Part shown: positions 22,657-31,686 of the stretch, piece after piece
How the letters are laid out: each line of letters opens with the position of its first letter
How positions within the stretch are numbered: position 1 is the stretch's first letter
Assembly: GCA_018436595.1 (NCBI GenBank)
Contig: JAHDLC010000029.1
Span: 1 to 51,139, forward strand
DNA length: 51,139 bases
Source of the DNA: Synergistaceae bacterium
GTDB lineage: Bacteria; Synergistota; Synergistia; Synergistales; Aminobacteriaceae
Direction: 5' to 3'
Translations under genes and position numbers: made by a program
Notes under the pieces: model-generated
What the model was told of the DNA's origin: nothing
What the model saw: only the letters and a program-made list of their open reading frames with translations
Database searches by the model: none

Positions 22657-24151
22657 CGAGACGGGCCTCCCATTTTTCCATCTGTTCCATTTTCCGCTCC
22701 ACCTGCTCGAGGCCTCCCTGGGCGTCCAGCCGGAACTTGCTCCAGGCGAACTCCGGAACCGCCGCGAGGAAGATCCTGCGGCCGAGTTCCTCCTCCCAGA
22801 GGGAGAGATAGGTTTCGTAAATGTAGTGGGCCACCGCGGGGTTCGCCTCCAGCAGAAGGGCCTCCGAGCGGTTCGACGCCGACACTTTCCTGAGGAAACG
22901 CTTGATGGTCATGGAGATGGTGTCCTCACGGTGAACCCACCCGTTGCCGCTGCAGAAGGGACAGCTCCTGGTGAGGGTGGACCTGATGTCGGGCCGGGCC
23001 CGCTTCCTGGTGATCTCCACGAGCCCGAGCTGGGATACTCCGAAAATGCGCGCCCGGTACCGGTCGGGCAGAAAGACCTCTTCCAGGCGCTTCAGGAGGA
23101 GGGTCCGGTCCTCCTCGTAATCCATGTCGATGAAGTCGATGACCACGATGCCGCCGATGGCCCGCAGCCGGAGCTGACGGGCGATCTCGGACGCGGCCTC
23201 GAGATTGGTCTCCAGGACCGTATGGCGGAGGTCCGTCTTGCCGATGAACTTTCCGGTGTTCACGTCGATGACCGTCAGCGCCTCGGTGTGGTCGATGATG
23301 AGGTAGGCTCCCGACTGGAGCCACACCTTCCGCTCCAGGGCGGCCTCTATCTCCTTTTCGATGCCGTAGAACTCGAAAAGTGGCGTGGTGCCGCCGTAGA
23401 GACTCACTTCGGGATGGTCCGTTCCGGAGAAGAGAGACAGGCTGTTGTTGACGTTTTCGTATTCTTCCCTGCCGTCAACCACGATCTCCGACACGGCGTC
23501 GGTGAGCTCGTCCCGGAGAACTCTCCCGAGAAGGCCCAGGTCCCGGTAGAGCAGGCACGGGGCGGACTGGATCCTCCCGTTGTGCTCGATCTCCCTCCAG
23601 AGCGCGAGGAGAACCTCCACGTCGTGGGAGAGACTTTCCTCGTCCACCCCCTCGGCGGCTGTCCGGACGATGATGCCGTAATCCTCTCCCCGCAGTTCCC
23701 GGGCGATGGTCTTCAGTCTCCTCCGCTCGTTCTCGTCGGTGATCCTCTTGGAAACTCCCGACTCCTGGCCGTGGGGCACGAGGACCACGTACCGTCCCGG
23801 AAGGGAGATCCGGGAAGTCACCCTGGCTCCCTTGTTCTTTCGTGCCGTCTTGGTGACCTGGACGAGAAGCTCCTGGTTCGGCTGAAGATTGAGCCCCCGG
23901 GCGTCGTTCAGGTACAGGAAGGCGTTCCTTCCGTCACCGAGGTTGACGAAGGAGGCATGGATGCCCGGGAGGACACTCTCCACCCGGGCCTTGTAAATCT
24001 CCCCGGCTTTCTGGCGCTCCCACATCCGCTCCACGAACAGGTCGGCCAGGCGGCCGTCTTCGATGATGGCGACCCTCGTCTCTTCCGGATCGATACAGTT
24101 GGCCACAATCTTCCGGTTCACGGCGCCCGGCTCCGCATGTCTTTCACTCAC
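22631..24151 (-). CDS. rng: Ribonuclease G/E family endoribonuclease
   Basis: RNase G/E cuts single-stranded AU-rich RNA in rRNA maturation and mRNA decay. The 506-residue product has the S1-like domain (about 25-115, with AGEIYKARVESVLPGIHASF), the RNase H-like part and the DNase-like catalytic part with IDVNTGKF and VVIDFIDMDY. The Zn-link motif CPFCSGNGW follows. It lacks the long C-terminal degradosome scaffold of E. coli RNase E, so it is RNase G-like. I chose GTG at 24149-24151, eight nt after GGAGG; a GTG at 24190 has no well-placed ribosome site. It follows the two radical-SAM-linked genes, a neighbourhood seen in many bacteria. Confidence 0.92.
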   Translation of the reverse strand: MSERHAEPGAVNRKIVANCIDPEETRVAIIEDGRLADLFVERMWERQKAGEIYKARVESVLPGIHASFVNLGDGRNAFLYLNDARGLNLQPNQELLVQVTKTARKNKGARVTSRISLPGRYVVLVPHGQESGVSKRITDENERRRLKTIARELRGEDYGIIVRTAAEGVDEESLSHDVEVLLALWREIEHNGRIQSAPCLLYRDLGLLGRVLRDELTDAVSEIVVDGREEYENVNNSLSLFSGTDHPEVSLYGGTTPLFEFYGIEKEIEAALERKVWLQSGAYLIIDHTEALTVIDVNTGKFIGKTDLRHTVLETNLEAASEIARQLRLRAIGGIVVIDFIDMDYEEDRTLLLKRLEEVFLPDRYRARIFGVSQLGLVEITRKRARPDIRSTLTRSCPFCSGNGWVHREDTISMTIKRFLRKVSASNRSEALLLEANPAVAHYIYETYLSLWEEELGRRIFLAAVPEFAWSKFRLDAQGGLEQVERKMEQMEKWEARLVVYRTSSS

Positions 24152-24220
24152 GGCGACGCCCTCCTCCCGAAGAAAACTGATTTTTTTCACAGGGGGGGAT
24201 GGATCTCCCCCGGAAATGCT

Positions 24221-24904
24221 TCATGCTCTTTCGTCCTCCCCGTCCGAAACCCTGAGAGGTTCCGCCAGAGGCAGGACCCTGGGCTCTCCCCCATCCTCCG
24301 GAAGGAAAAGGGAACCCACCGCCTCCCGAAGGATGAAGACGTCCGGCCATCCCGTGATGACCTCCCTGGCGGCCAGGGCTTTTACCAGCACGCCGGGACC
24401 CCTTTGCGCCGGATCTTCCATGACGAGGCGGAAAAAGCCTGACGGGAGGTCCGGTCCTTTTCCGAATGAGAGGACTGTTCCCTCCGTCTTCAGCTCATCA
24501 AGGCACTCCTGCAGTGCAGGGCCGGATTCTCCTCCCCTGAGGGCGAGAATGCACGACGAGGCCCGGCACCATTTGCCCAGGGACTTCGCCTCCTCCGTTC
24601 CGGGAAGGCCGTCCACCACGGTGCTTCCCGTGATGGAAAACCCTGCGGGCAAAAAGAGATTCCACCGGCGGGGGATATCTTCATCGTACCCGGTAAGCCA
24701 CGCTTCAAAGGGTTCGGCAAGGGCCGGAACACCCACTGACAGCTCTGGCCCGAGACTGATCTTCGGGCGGGGGGTAAATCCCTCGGAAAGCCGAAAGCTG
24801 ATTGAAGCCCTGGCGGCACTCCTGGCAAGGACGGAGGGAATGGCGATATGGGGGATGAAGCAGGCCCTCCCCCTCTTGGAATAGGTAAGCCGGACCCTAA
24901 TCAC
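24221..24904 (-). CDS. DUF2344 (TIGR03936) radical-SAM-linked protein
   Basis: This is a 227-residue protein of the DUF2344/TIGR03936 family, recognised from the N-terminus IRVRLTYSKRGRACFIPHI and the core SEGFTPRPKISLGPELSVGV. Its function is unknown. Family members are almost always encoded next to, or fused with, a TIGR03960 radical SAM protein. That holds here: the GTG start at 24902-24904 overlaps the upstream radical SAM gene by 8 nt, with GGAGG inside that gene's last codons. Partnership with that enzyme, perhaps as a substrate-binding subunit, is inference. A GGGGGA/TCCCCC palindrome lies in the 69-nt gap before rng. Confidence 0.88.
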   Translation of the reverse strand: MIRVRLTYSKRGRACFIPHIAIPSVLARSAARASISFRLSEGFTPRPKISLGPELSVGVPALAEPFEAWLTGYDEDIPRRWNLFLPAGFSITGSTVVDGLPGTEEAKSLGKWCRASSCILALRGGESGPALQECLDELKTEGTVLSFGKGPDLPSGFFRLVMEDPAQRGPGVLVKALAAREVITGWPDVFILREAVGSLFLPEDGGEPRVLPLAEPLRVSDGEDERA

Positions 24905-26780
24905 GGGAAGCCCCTCCCTTCCCGAGGACCGGGCACCGGTCCTGAACGCCGCAGGCCCTGCAGGGTGCCCCTTCGTTTCCGCCCAGGGGTCTGCAGTCGG
25001 GGGATACCAGTTCCCCGAGAGCCCGATCCCTCTCCCTGAGCAGAAAAGCCTTGCTCACGCCGGCATCGATATGGTCCCATGGCAGTCCTTCGTCGGCCGC
25101 CCGACGGCGGGCGGCGAATTCCGCGGGGTCGATTCCCGTCTTTTCAAAGGCCTCCATCCAGCGGGGCAGGGAGAAGGTCTCGCTCCATCCGTCGAACCTC
25201 GCCCCCGACTTCCACGCCTCCAGGAGCACCGGGGCGAGACGGCGGTCTCCCCGGGCGAAGACACCCTCGAGAAAGGTCTGCTCCGGTTCGTGGTACTTGA
25301 GGGAGATCCGGCTGTTCTTTCCGCCGTGACGGGAGGCAAGTTTTCCCTTCAGGAAGCGCCCGGCGGACCGGAGCTCGTCCACACCCGCCTGGGGCTCCCA
25401 CTGGAAGGGTGTGTGAGCCTTGGGGACGAAGCCTGCCACGGAAAGGGCAACCTGGGCTTTTTTCCCCCTGCTCTTTCCTATAGAGAGGGCCCGTTCGGCG
25501 AGGTCGAGAATTCCCTCCAGGTCTTCGGCGGTCTCGGTGGGAAGCCCCATCATGAAGTAGAGCTTGACCCTGTCCCATCCCTTGGAGAAAGCCGTCTCGA
25601 GGCACTGGGTGAAATCCTCGTCGGAAACGCCCTTGTTGATCACGTTCCGGAGCCGCTGGGTGCCCGCCTCCGGGGCGAAGGTGACCCCGCCCCGGCGCAT
25701 GGATTCCATCTCCGCGGCAAGATGAACCGAGAAGGCGTCCATTCTCAGGCTGGGAAGGCTGATCTTCACGTTTTTCGGCGCAAGGGCGGCGGATAGCTCC
25801 CGGATGACCGGGGATATGCCGCTGTAATCGCAGGAGGCGAGGGAGAGCAGGCCGACTTCCTCCCATCCCGTCTTTTCCACCAGGGAAAGGGTTTTTTTCA
25901 CCACGGTCTTCACGGACCGTTCCCTCACGGGACGGGTGACCATGCCGGCCTGGCAGAACCGGCATCCCCGGGTGCAGCCCCGGAAGAGTTCCATGGGAAC
26001 CCTGTCGTGGACAATGCCGCCGGACGGAACCAGGAGCATATCGGGATAGAAGGCACCGTCGAGGGAATCCACTATTCTCCGGTGAACGGGAAGGGGCAGG
26101 GCCGACGACCGGAACGTCATGCCCCTGCCGCCGGGAGAAAAATCGCACTCCACCAGGGAGGGGACATACACGCCCTCCACCCGGGCGAGGGCCTCGAGAC
26201 GCTCTTTCCTCGGCCTTCCCTTCGTCTCGGAGAGAACTTTCAGTGCTTCGGGCAGAAGTTCCTCCCCTTCGCCGACGCAGAAGAAATCCACGAAAGGCGC
26301 CATCGGTTCGGGGGCAAGGGCACCCGGCCCCCCGGCGGCCACGAGGGGATGGTCTTCTCCCCGGTCTCCCGCCAGGAGCGGGATGCCGCCGAGGTCGAGC
26401 ATAGTGAGAACGTTGGTATAGCTCAGTTCGTACTGGAGGGTGAACCCCACCACGTCGAACCGGTCCAGGGGACGGCCGCTCTCCATGGAGGCCAGGGGCA
26501 TTCCTTTTTCCCGGAGCAGCCCCTCGAGATCCGTCCATGGACAGTAGGCCCTTTCCGCGTCGGCCCAGGGCAGTCCCTTCACCAGAAAATAGAGGATCTG
26601 AAAGCCCAGGTAGCTCATCCCTATTTCGTAGACGTCAGGAAAGGCCAGGCATACACGAACCATCCCCCCGGAATCCTCCTTCGGGGGCAGGGAGCCGAAT
26701 TCACATCCGGCATACCGGGAAGGCCGCTTCACATCCGAAAGAAGCGGCCACATTCCATCGGCATATTCAGGAAAATGCAT
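24897..26780 (-). CDS. TIGR03960-family radical SAM protein
   Basis: This 627-residue protein has an N-terminal region resembling a B12-binding-type domain (to about 210) and a radical SAM core with FRGCTRGCRFCQAG, whose CxxxCxxC cysteines (about 268, 272, 275) bind the 4Fe-4S cluster. Later core motifs include LASCDYSG and FAPEAGTQRLRNVINK. Near the C-terminus four more cysteines (PDC, then CRACGVQDRC) could hold a second metal site. The reaction is not established for this family; an RNA or protein modification is only a guess. The ATG at 26778-26780 has AGGAGG six nt upstream. It is the first gene of the long operon down to sua5. Confidence 0.88.
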   Translation of the reverse strand: MHFPEYADGMWPLLSDVKRPSRYAGCEFGSLPPKEDSGGMVRVCLAFPDVYEIGMSYLGFQILYFLVKGLPWADAERAYCPWTDLEGLLREKGMPLASMESGRPLDRFDVVGFTLQYELSYTNVLTMLDLGGIPLLAGDRGEDHPLVAAGGPGALAPEPMAPFVDFFCVGEGEELLPEALKVLSETKGRPRKERLEALARVEGVYVPSLVECDFSPGGRGMTFRSSALPLPVHRRIVDSLDGAFYPDMLLVPSGGIVHDRVPMELFRGCTRGCRFCQAGMVTRPVRERSVKTVVKKTLSLVEKTGWEEVGLLSLASCDYSGISPVIRELSAALAPKNVKISLPSLRMDAFSVHLAAEMESMRRGGVTFAPEAGTQRLRNVINKGVSDEDFTQCLETAFSKGWDRVKLYFMMGLPTETAEDLEGILDLAERALSIGKSRGKKAQVALSVAGFVPKAHTPFQWEPQAGVDELRSAGRFLKGKLASRHGGKNSRISLKYHEPEQTFLEGVFARGDRRLAPVLLEAWKSGARFDGWSETFSLPRWMEAFEKTGIDPAEFAARRRAADEGLPWDHIDAGVSKAFLLRERDRALGELVSPDCRPLGGNEGAPCRACGVQDRCPVLGKGGASRD

Positions 26781-26794
26781 ACAGCGCCTCCTAG

Positions 26795-26832
26795 AAAAAT
26801 CCGGCGTCCCCGGCGCAGGCCACGGGACGTCC
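26795..26832 (-). terminator. Intrinsic terminator after rodA
   Basis: On the minus strand GGACGTCCC (26832-26824) pairs with GGGACGCC (26810-26803) with one mismatch and a GC-rich loop, followed by GGA and five T residues (26795-26799). It lies about 60 nt after the rodA stop and just before the ribosome site of the next gene. It separates the shape/division cluster from the following operon. Confidence 0.55.
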
Positions 26833-26891
26833 GGTCCAAAATACCCGAACGGCACGGAAGAACGCCTCCGTCTCCTTCGGGTTCATTCTCG

Positions 26892-27998
26892 CTAATAGGT
26901 TTTCAGCGTGGATATATACACGCTCTGGGCAAGGGCCAGGGCAACGGAAAGGGCGAGCAGGGAGCTTCCGCCGTAGCTCACCAGCGGCAGGGGGAGTCCC
27001 GTGACGGGAAGGAGTCCCATGCTCATGCCGATGCTCTCCGCCATCTGAAACCAGATCCAGGCGGAAATGCCGGCGATGAGCACTTTCGCCCGGCTGTCCT
27101 TGGTGCGCATGGCCGTCTCGATGAGCCTCCAGAAGAGTACCCCAAAGAGAAGGAGCATGCCGACGGCCCCGATAAAGCCGAATTCTTCGCAGTAGACGCT
27201 GAAAATAAAGTCGGTGTGGGGTTCCGGCAGAAACCTGAGTTTGCTCTGCAGCCCCTCCATGAACCCTTTGCCCAGGAGTCCTCCCGATCCTACGGCAATC
27301 CTGGACTGGATCACGTTGTATCCCGCCCCCAGGGGATCCACCCACGGATCGAGAAAAACCCGGATCCGCATTTTCTGGTACTCCTTCAGGAACTGCCATC
27401 CGAGGGGCACCGCCGCCATCATCAGGCCGATGAGGCCTGCCGGGTATTTCCACGGGGCGCCGGCAACCGCCACGGTCACCATGGCGATTGCCCCGTAGAC
27501 CATGGCGCTTCCGGCGTCGGGCTGGACGAGCACAAGCCAGCCTGAAACCCCCGCCAGGGCGAGGCCTCCCAGGAAGGAAGGCAGCGTCAGCGGAGGATAC
27601 CGGCAGAAATGCTTCGCCAGCACCAGGATGAGGGCAATTTTGCCGAACTCCGCCGGCTGGAACCGGAAAAAGCCCAGGTGAAACCAGCTCTGGGAGCCCT
27701 TTACGGTCATTCCGAGCACCATGACCCCGAAAAGAAGGACAAGGGCAAAAGCATAGATACGGTAAGCCCAGGAGAGAAACCGGGCATACCCGACCTGGAG
27801 CACCCCTAGATAGGCGACGGCGGAGAGGCAGCCCCACAGGAGCTGCCTGGCCGCAAATCCGCTCCCTCTGCCGTCGAAACCGGCGCCCGCGCTGAAAATG
27901 GACGCCACGCCGAGAAAGAAGAGGGCCAGGACCGAAAGAAACTGGAGCCTATCCAGGCTGGCCAGGTTTTCTCTTAGGCTGAGCCTTTTTTCCTCCAT
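26892..27998 (-). CDS. rodA: Rod shape-determining SEDS glycosyltransferase RodA
   Basis: RodA is the SEDS-family peptidoglycan polymerase of the elongasome and works with the transpeptidase PBP2. The 368-residue product has about ten membrane segments and SEDS signatures such as RFQPAEFGKIALIL, LVQPDAGSAMV, FLPEPHTDFIFSVYCEEFG and the C-terminal GLPLPLVSYGGSSLLA. The ATG at 27996-27998 (MEEKRLSLREN) has GGAG seven nt upstream and lies 50 nt inside minE. It is the last gene of the mreB-to-rodA cluster and is followed by a terminator. Its cognate PBP2 gene (mrdA) is four genes upstream rather than adjacent. Confidence 0.95.
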   Translation of the reverse strand: MEEKRLSLRENLASLDRLQFLSVLALFFLGVASIFSAGAGFDGRGSGFAARQLLWGCLSAVAYLGVLQVGYARFLSWAYRIYAFALVLLFGVMVLGMTVKGSQSWFHLGFFRFQPAEFGKIALILVLAKHFCRYPPLTLPSFLGGLALAGVSGWLVLVQPDAGSAMVYGAIAMVTVAVAGAPWKYPAGLIGLMMAAVPLGWQFLKEYQKMRIRVFLDPWVDPLGAGYNVIQSRIAVGSGGLLGKGFMEGLQSKLRFLPEPHTDFIFSVYCEEFGFIGAVGMLLLFGVLFWRLIETAMRTKDSRAKVLIAGISAWIWFQMAESIGMSMGLLPVTGLPLPLVSYGGSSLLALSVALALAQSVYISTLKTY

Positions 27999-28290
27999 CA
28001 GGAATCTCCTGTTCCATCTTTCCGGGAGCAACCCCCCGCTTGATCCGAATGACCGGGATGTTGGCCACGAAGGCCACCGATCTGTCAGCCCGGTCGAAAT
28101 CCATCTCTATCTTGGACGTGTCGATGTCCATGTAGCGGGTGATCACGTCGATCATGTCCCGGCGGAGCTGTTCGAGCATCTCGGGCGAAATGTCCGCCCG
28201 GTCGTGGATGAGAACGATCTGCAGGCGCTCCTTGGCGATGTTCTTCGAACCGCCGGAGCCGAAAAATTTCTTCAGAAATTCAAGTGCCAT
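27949..28290 (-). CDS. minE: Cell division topological specificity factor MinE
   Basis: MinE stimulates the MinD ATPase and drives pole-to-pole oscillation of MinCD, keeping the division site central. The 113-residue product starts MALEFLKKFFGSGGSKNIAKERLQ. Its N-terminal membrane-binding helix and the contact region ERLQIVLIHDRADISPEML match the family. The middle matches the dimer domain, and a basic tail of about 25 residues extends past the usual length. That tail is encoded by the 50 nt shared with rodA. It follows minD by 12 nt, completing minC-minD-minE. Confidence 0.93.
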   Translation of the reverse strand: MALEFLKKFFGSGGSKNIAKERLQIVLIHDRADISPEMLEQLRRDMIDVITRYMDIDTSKIEMDFDRADRSVAFVANIPVIRIKRGVAPGKMEQEIPDGGKKAQPKRKPGQPG

Positions 28291-28302
28291 GGCGCCATCC
28301 CC

Positions 28303-29109
28303 CTATTCCTTTCTGCCGAAGAACTTCCGGATTCCCGCGAAAAATCCTCTTCCCTGTTCTTCGCTGAAGTCGGGGAATGGAACGGTTTCTCCGAGTATTC
28401 GGGAGGCGATGCGCTGGAACGCCTGGGCCGCCGGGGCGGAGTCGCCGAAGGTGAGGGGCTCTCCCCTGTTCGCGGATTTCACCACGCTGTCGTCCTCGGG
28501 GACGATGCCCACGAGATCGATGGCGAGAATGTCCAGTACGTCCCGCACGTCGAGCATTTCGCCTTGCTTGACCAGCCGGGAACGGAGCCTGTTGATCACA
28601 AGGCGGATAGGGGATTTGCCCATGGATTCAAGGAGGCCGATGATCCTGTCGGCGTCCCGAACGGCGGGAACTTCCGGCGTGGTGATGACAAGGGCCTCGT
28701 CCGCCCCGATGGAGGCGTTGCGGAACCCCGACTCGATACCGGCTGGGCTGTCAAGAAGAATGAAGTCGAATTCCTTGCGGAGCATGCCGCACAGTTCTTC
28801 CATCTGGTCGGCGCTCACGGCGTCCTTGGTCCTGGTCTGGGCGGCCGGCAGCAGAAAAAGGTTGTCCACCCTCTTGTCCCTGACAAGAGCCTGGTTGAGC
28901 CTGCAGGTTCCTTCCAGCACGTCGATGAAGTTGTAGACCACCCTGTTTTCCAGGCCCATCACAACGTCAAGATTCCGCAGCCCGATGTCGGCGTCCACAG
29001 CCACAACCTTATGTCCGGCCCGTGCAAGGGCCACAGAGATATTCGATGTGGTGGTGGTTTTTCCGACACCGCCTTTTCCCGAAGTTATCACAATCACCCG
29101 AGGGTCCAC
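28303..29109 (-). CDS. minD: Septum site-determining ATPase MinD
   Basis: MinD is the membrane-cycling ATPase that recruits MinC and is displaced by MinE. The 268-residue product has the deviant Walker A GKGGVGKTT (11-19), DADIGLRNLDVVMGLE, Walker B FILLDSPAG and a C-terminal amphipathic membrane helix (GFFAGIRKFFGRKE, about 255-268). The start is GTG at 29107-29109 with GGGGAG seven nt upstream. It sits between minC and minE. The presence of MinE here argues for an oscillating system rather than a DivIVA-anchored one. Confidence 0.97.
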   Translation of the reverse strand: MDPRVIVITSGKGGVGKTTTTSNISVALARAGHKVVAVDADIGLRNLDVVMGLENRVVYNFIDVLEGTCRLNQALVRDKRVDNLFLLPAAQTRTKDAVSADQMEELCGMLRKEFDFILLDSPAGIESGFRNASIGADEALVITTPEVPAVRDADRIIGLLESMGKSPIRLVINRLRSRLVKQGEMLDVRDVLDILAIDLVGIVPEDDSVVKSANRGEPLTFGDSAPAAQAFQRIASRILGETVPFPDFSEEQGRGFFAGIRKFFGRKE

Positions 29110-29172
29110 TGAATTTCTCCCCTTCCCTTCCCCGGCAGCCGGATTTCTCCCGTCCGGGGAAATGGTCTCATT

Positions 29173-29874
29173 TTATAATTTTAACTCCCTCACCACGAGG
29201 GAATTGTTCTCCAGGGTAATAATAACAGGTTTTCCCCACCATTCCATGGAACTTCCCAGGGAAGAGCTCACTTTTCCGCCGATCCGCACCTGTTTTGCCT
29301 CGAAGAGTCCCGCCACCACGGTGTGGTCTTCCCCGCCGTCGAGACCGGCGTGGGCGAGCCCCTTCAGCTTGCCCCACACGCAGATGCTGCCCGAGGCGAA
29401 GACTTCCGCTCCGTCGTTCACGTGGCCGATGACGAGAACGTCCCCCTCGTGCTCCACTCTCTGCCCGGACCGGAGGGAGCGGGGCAGGAAGAGGGCGTTC
29501 CCCGATGTCTTTTCCTTCTTTCCGGATCGCTCCGGCACGGGTTCGCCGGTGGCCACCCCCATGGACCGGAGGTCGTCAAGGGTTTCCCCGTCCAGGGAAA
29601 TCCACGAGAGAATCTTCATCTTCCGGGACCAGATGAAATCGGAAAGAAGCTTCTGGATGAAATACCTGGACACCTTCCGTCCCTGGAAATCAAAGACCAC
29701 GCCGAGGTTGCCCGATAGCAGGGAAGCCTCTCCGAACAGCTTTTCCAGGTCGGAAAGAAGCTTGTCCTCGCTTCCCGTCTCGGGAAAGATCATCCGTATT
29801 CCGTATCCGGCGCCTTTCAGAAGTATGTCTCCTGAAGCCGCCGGGACTTCCCTGTGTTCAAGGGGATGGGACAC
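29173..29874 (-). CDS. minC: Septum site-determining protein MinC
   Basis: MinC inhibits FtsZ polymerisation away from mid-cell when recruited by MinD. The 233-residue product has a divergent N-terminal FtsZ-inhibiting domain (about 1-115), a charged linker near 120 (RSGKKEKTSG) and the conserved C-terminal right-handed beta-helix (LRSGQRVEHEGDVLVIGHVN, GSICVWGKLKGLAHAG). The start is GTG at 29872-29874 with AGGAGG seven nt upstream. It follows mrdA by 66 nt and precedes minD by 63 nt. A GGCGGA-GAAT-TCCGCC palindrome lies in the gap before it. Confidence 0.92.
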   Translation of the reverse strand: MSHPLEHREVPAASGDILLKGAGYGIRMIFPETGSEDKLLSDLEKLFGEASLLSGNLGVVFDFQGRKVSRYFIQKLLSDFIWSRKMKILSWISLDGETLDDLRSMGVATGEPVPERSGKKEKTSGNALFLPRSLRSGQRVEHEGDVLVIGHVNDGAEVFASGSICVWGKLKGLAHAGLDGGEDHTVVAGLFEAKQVRIGGKVSSSLGSSMEWWGKPVIITLENNSLVVRELKL

Positions 29875-29940
29875 GACCGCACCTCCTCAGAATTCTACGG
29901 CGGAGAATTCCGCCTGATTGTACCGTTCCTGCGCTCTCGT

Positions 29941-31686
29941 TCACTGGGCCTTTCCCCGCGCTTCGGGAACGAGCAGATAGGAAAGGATCTCACCCACCAT
30001 GGGCGATGCCACCGAGCTGCCGTGAAGGCCCGCTTCGATAAGGGCCACCGCCACGTACTTCGGATTGTCCATGGGAGCGTAGCCCGCGAACAGGGCGTGG
30101 TCGTCTCCGTGGGCATTCTGGGCCGTACCCGTTTTCCCCGCCACGGTGATGCCGAAGCTGCCTGCCTGCCGGCCTGTTCCGCGCCTGACCACGTAATCGA
30201 GACCCTTTCTGATGACATCCAGGTTTTTCTTTTCAAGAGACAGATTCCTGGCGACCACTCCGGCTGTGGAGGACAGATGGGGGCGCACCAGCTTGCCGCC
30301 GTTGGCGATCACCGCATAGAGCCTCGCGATCTGGAGAGGCGTGGTGAGCAGGAACCCCTGTCCAATAGAGTAATTCACCGTGTCGCCCTGGTACCACGAT
30401 TCCTTGAACCTGGCCCGCTTCCAGTCAGGTCCCGCCGTCACCCCCGGCGATTCGCCGGGGAGGTCAATTCCCGTGGGGGAACCGAGACCGAAGAGGGAAC
30501 ACCATTTCAAAATCCTTGAAATTCCGAGCTTGAGCCCCACCTGGTAGAAGTATACATCACAGGATTCCTGGAGGGCCCGCAGAAGATTCACCGTTCCATG
30601 GCCCGACCGTTTCCAGCAGCGGAATGTCCGGTTCCCCACGGTGAAGGCCCCCGAGCAGTGTGCAGTAAGGGCCGTGGTCGTCTCTTTTTCTTCCAGGGCG
30701 GCGAGTCCCATGAGGGCCTTGAAGGTGGAAGCCGGAGGATACTGGCCCGAGATGCTCCTGTCGAGCATGGGTTTTTCGGGATCCTTCACCAGGGCGTTCC
30801 ATTCCCTGAGAGAGACGCCCCACGCCAGGGGATTGTTGTCGTAGGAAGGGGAGGAATACAGGACAAGCACCTCGCCGGTGTGAGCGTCCATAACCACGAT
30901 GGCCCCCCTGTACCCCTTCATGAGATCCGCGGCGAGGCGCTGGGCCCCCAGGTCGAGGGTGAGGTGCAGGTCCTCTCCCCGCCCGGCCGGCCTGGTATCG
31001 ATGGTCCTGATTTTCCGGCCCCTTGCGTCCACTTCCACCGATTCCTCCCCGGGGGTTCCCCGGAGAACATCTTCGTACTGCCGCTCGATGCCGTTCTTTC
31101 CTATCTGGTCCCCGGCGGCGTAGTTTCCTTCGCTGAACTGCCGGAGTTCATTCTCGCTTATTTCTCCGACGTAGCCCGTGATGTTCGATGCGAGGCTTCC
31201 CGCCGGGTAGGTCCTCCTCCAAACCGGAAGGGGGAAGAGCTCCCTGGGAAATTCGGGATCGGCCACCAGGTCCGCCATCTGGGCAAGGGTGATGTTCCCC
31301 ACAAGCCTTACGACCCTGTACGGAGCCCATGACTGCCGTTTGATGGACCTGGAAAGATCCTCCGCCGTATAGGGGATGCCGTGGGCGGACAAAAGCTCCG
31401 CAAGCCGTTCCGGCATATCGTTCTTCTCGATATCCATGGGGTAGCCCATGATGTCGAAGGTGGTCACGTTCACCGCAAGCAGGGCGCCGTTCCGGTCATA
31501 AATCTCTCCCCTGACGGGCGGAAAGCGGATGAGCCGGAGGCGGTTGTTCGACGCGAGCCGGATGTAGGTATCGGCATGAACCACCTGGAAAAAATACAGG
31601 CCCCCGACGAGGATCCCCATGGAAAGCAGGACGGCCGCCCGCCACAGCTTCAGGCGGAGATTGAGAACCGGCCGGAAGTCAGGCAT
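29941..31686 (-). CDS. mrdA: Penicillin-binding protein 2 (elongasome transpeptidase)
   Basis: PBP2 is the class B transpeptidase that crosslinks lateral-wall peptidoglycan with RodA. The 581-residue product has one N-terminal membrane segment (about 15-35), a dimerisation domain starting RGEIYDRNGALLAVN, and the transpeptidase domain with the acyl-serine motif PPASTFKAL (Ser about 319), SCD in ESCDVYFYQ, and KTGTAQN (about 517). The SxN motif reads SCD, as in many PBP2 proteins. The ATG at 31684-31686 overlaps the mreD stop by 8 nt. Its ribosome site is weak, so translation is probably coupled to mreD. Confidence 0.96.
   Translation of the reverse strand: MPDFRPVLNLRLKLWRAAVLLSMGILVGGLYFFQVVHADTYIRLASNNRLRLIRFPPVRGEIYDRNGALLAVNVTTFDIMGYPMDIEKNDMPERLAELLSAHGIPYTAEDLSRSIKRQSWAPYRVVRLVGNITLAQMADLVADPEFPRELFPLPVWRRTYPAGSLASNITGYVGEISENELRQFSEGNYAAGDQIGKNGIERQYEDVLRGTPGEESVEVDARGRKIRTIDTRPAGRGEDLHLTLDLGAQRLAADLMKGYRGAIVVMDAHTGEVLVLYSSPSYDNNPLAWGVSLREWNALVKDPEKPMLDRSISGQYPPASTFKALMGLAALEEKETTTALTAHCSGAFTVGNRTFRCWKRSGHGTVNLLRALQESCDVYFYQVGLKLGISRILKWCSLFGLGSPTGIDLPGESPGVTAGPDWKRARFKESWYQGDTVNYSIGQGFLLTTPLQIARLYAVIANGGKLVRPHLSSTAGVVARNLSLEKKNLDVIRKGLDYVVRRGTGRQAGSFGITVAGKTGTAQNAHGDDHALFAGYAPMDNPKYVAVALIEAGLHGSSVASPMVGEILSYLLVPEARGKAQ

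Noticed and set aside
24188-24213. GGGGGA/TCCCCC palindrome between the DUF2344 gene and rng considered as a terminator or riboswitch-like element.
   Set aside because: The stem is short and followed by no T-run in the direction of transcription; nothing else suggests a structured leader.
26791-26886. A 31-codon minus-strand ORF between rodA and the TIGR03960 gene (starts MNPKETEAFF).
   Set aside because: It has no convincing ribosome site, it is the tail of a shadow frame inside rodA, and the rodA terminator hairpin and T-run fall within its last codons.
29899-29914. GGCGGA-GAAT-TCCGCC palindrome between mrdA and minC considered as a terminator.
   Set aside because: There is no T-run on the minus strand and the genes on both sides are closely spaced members of one cluster.
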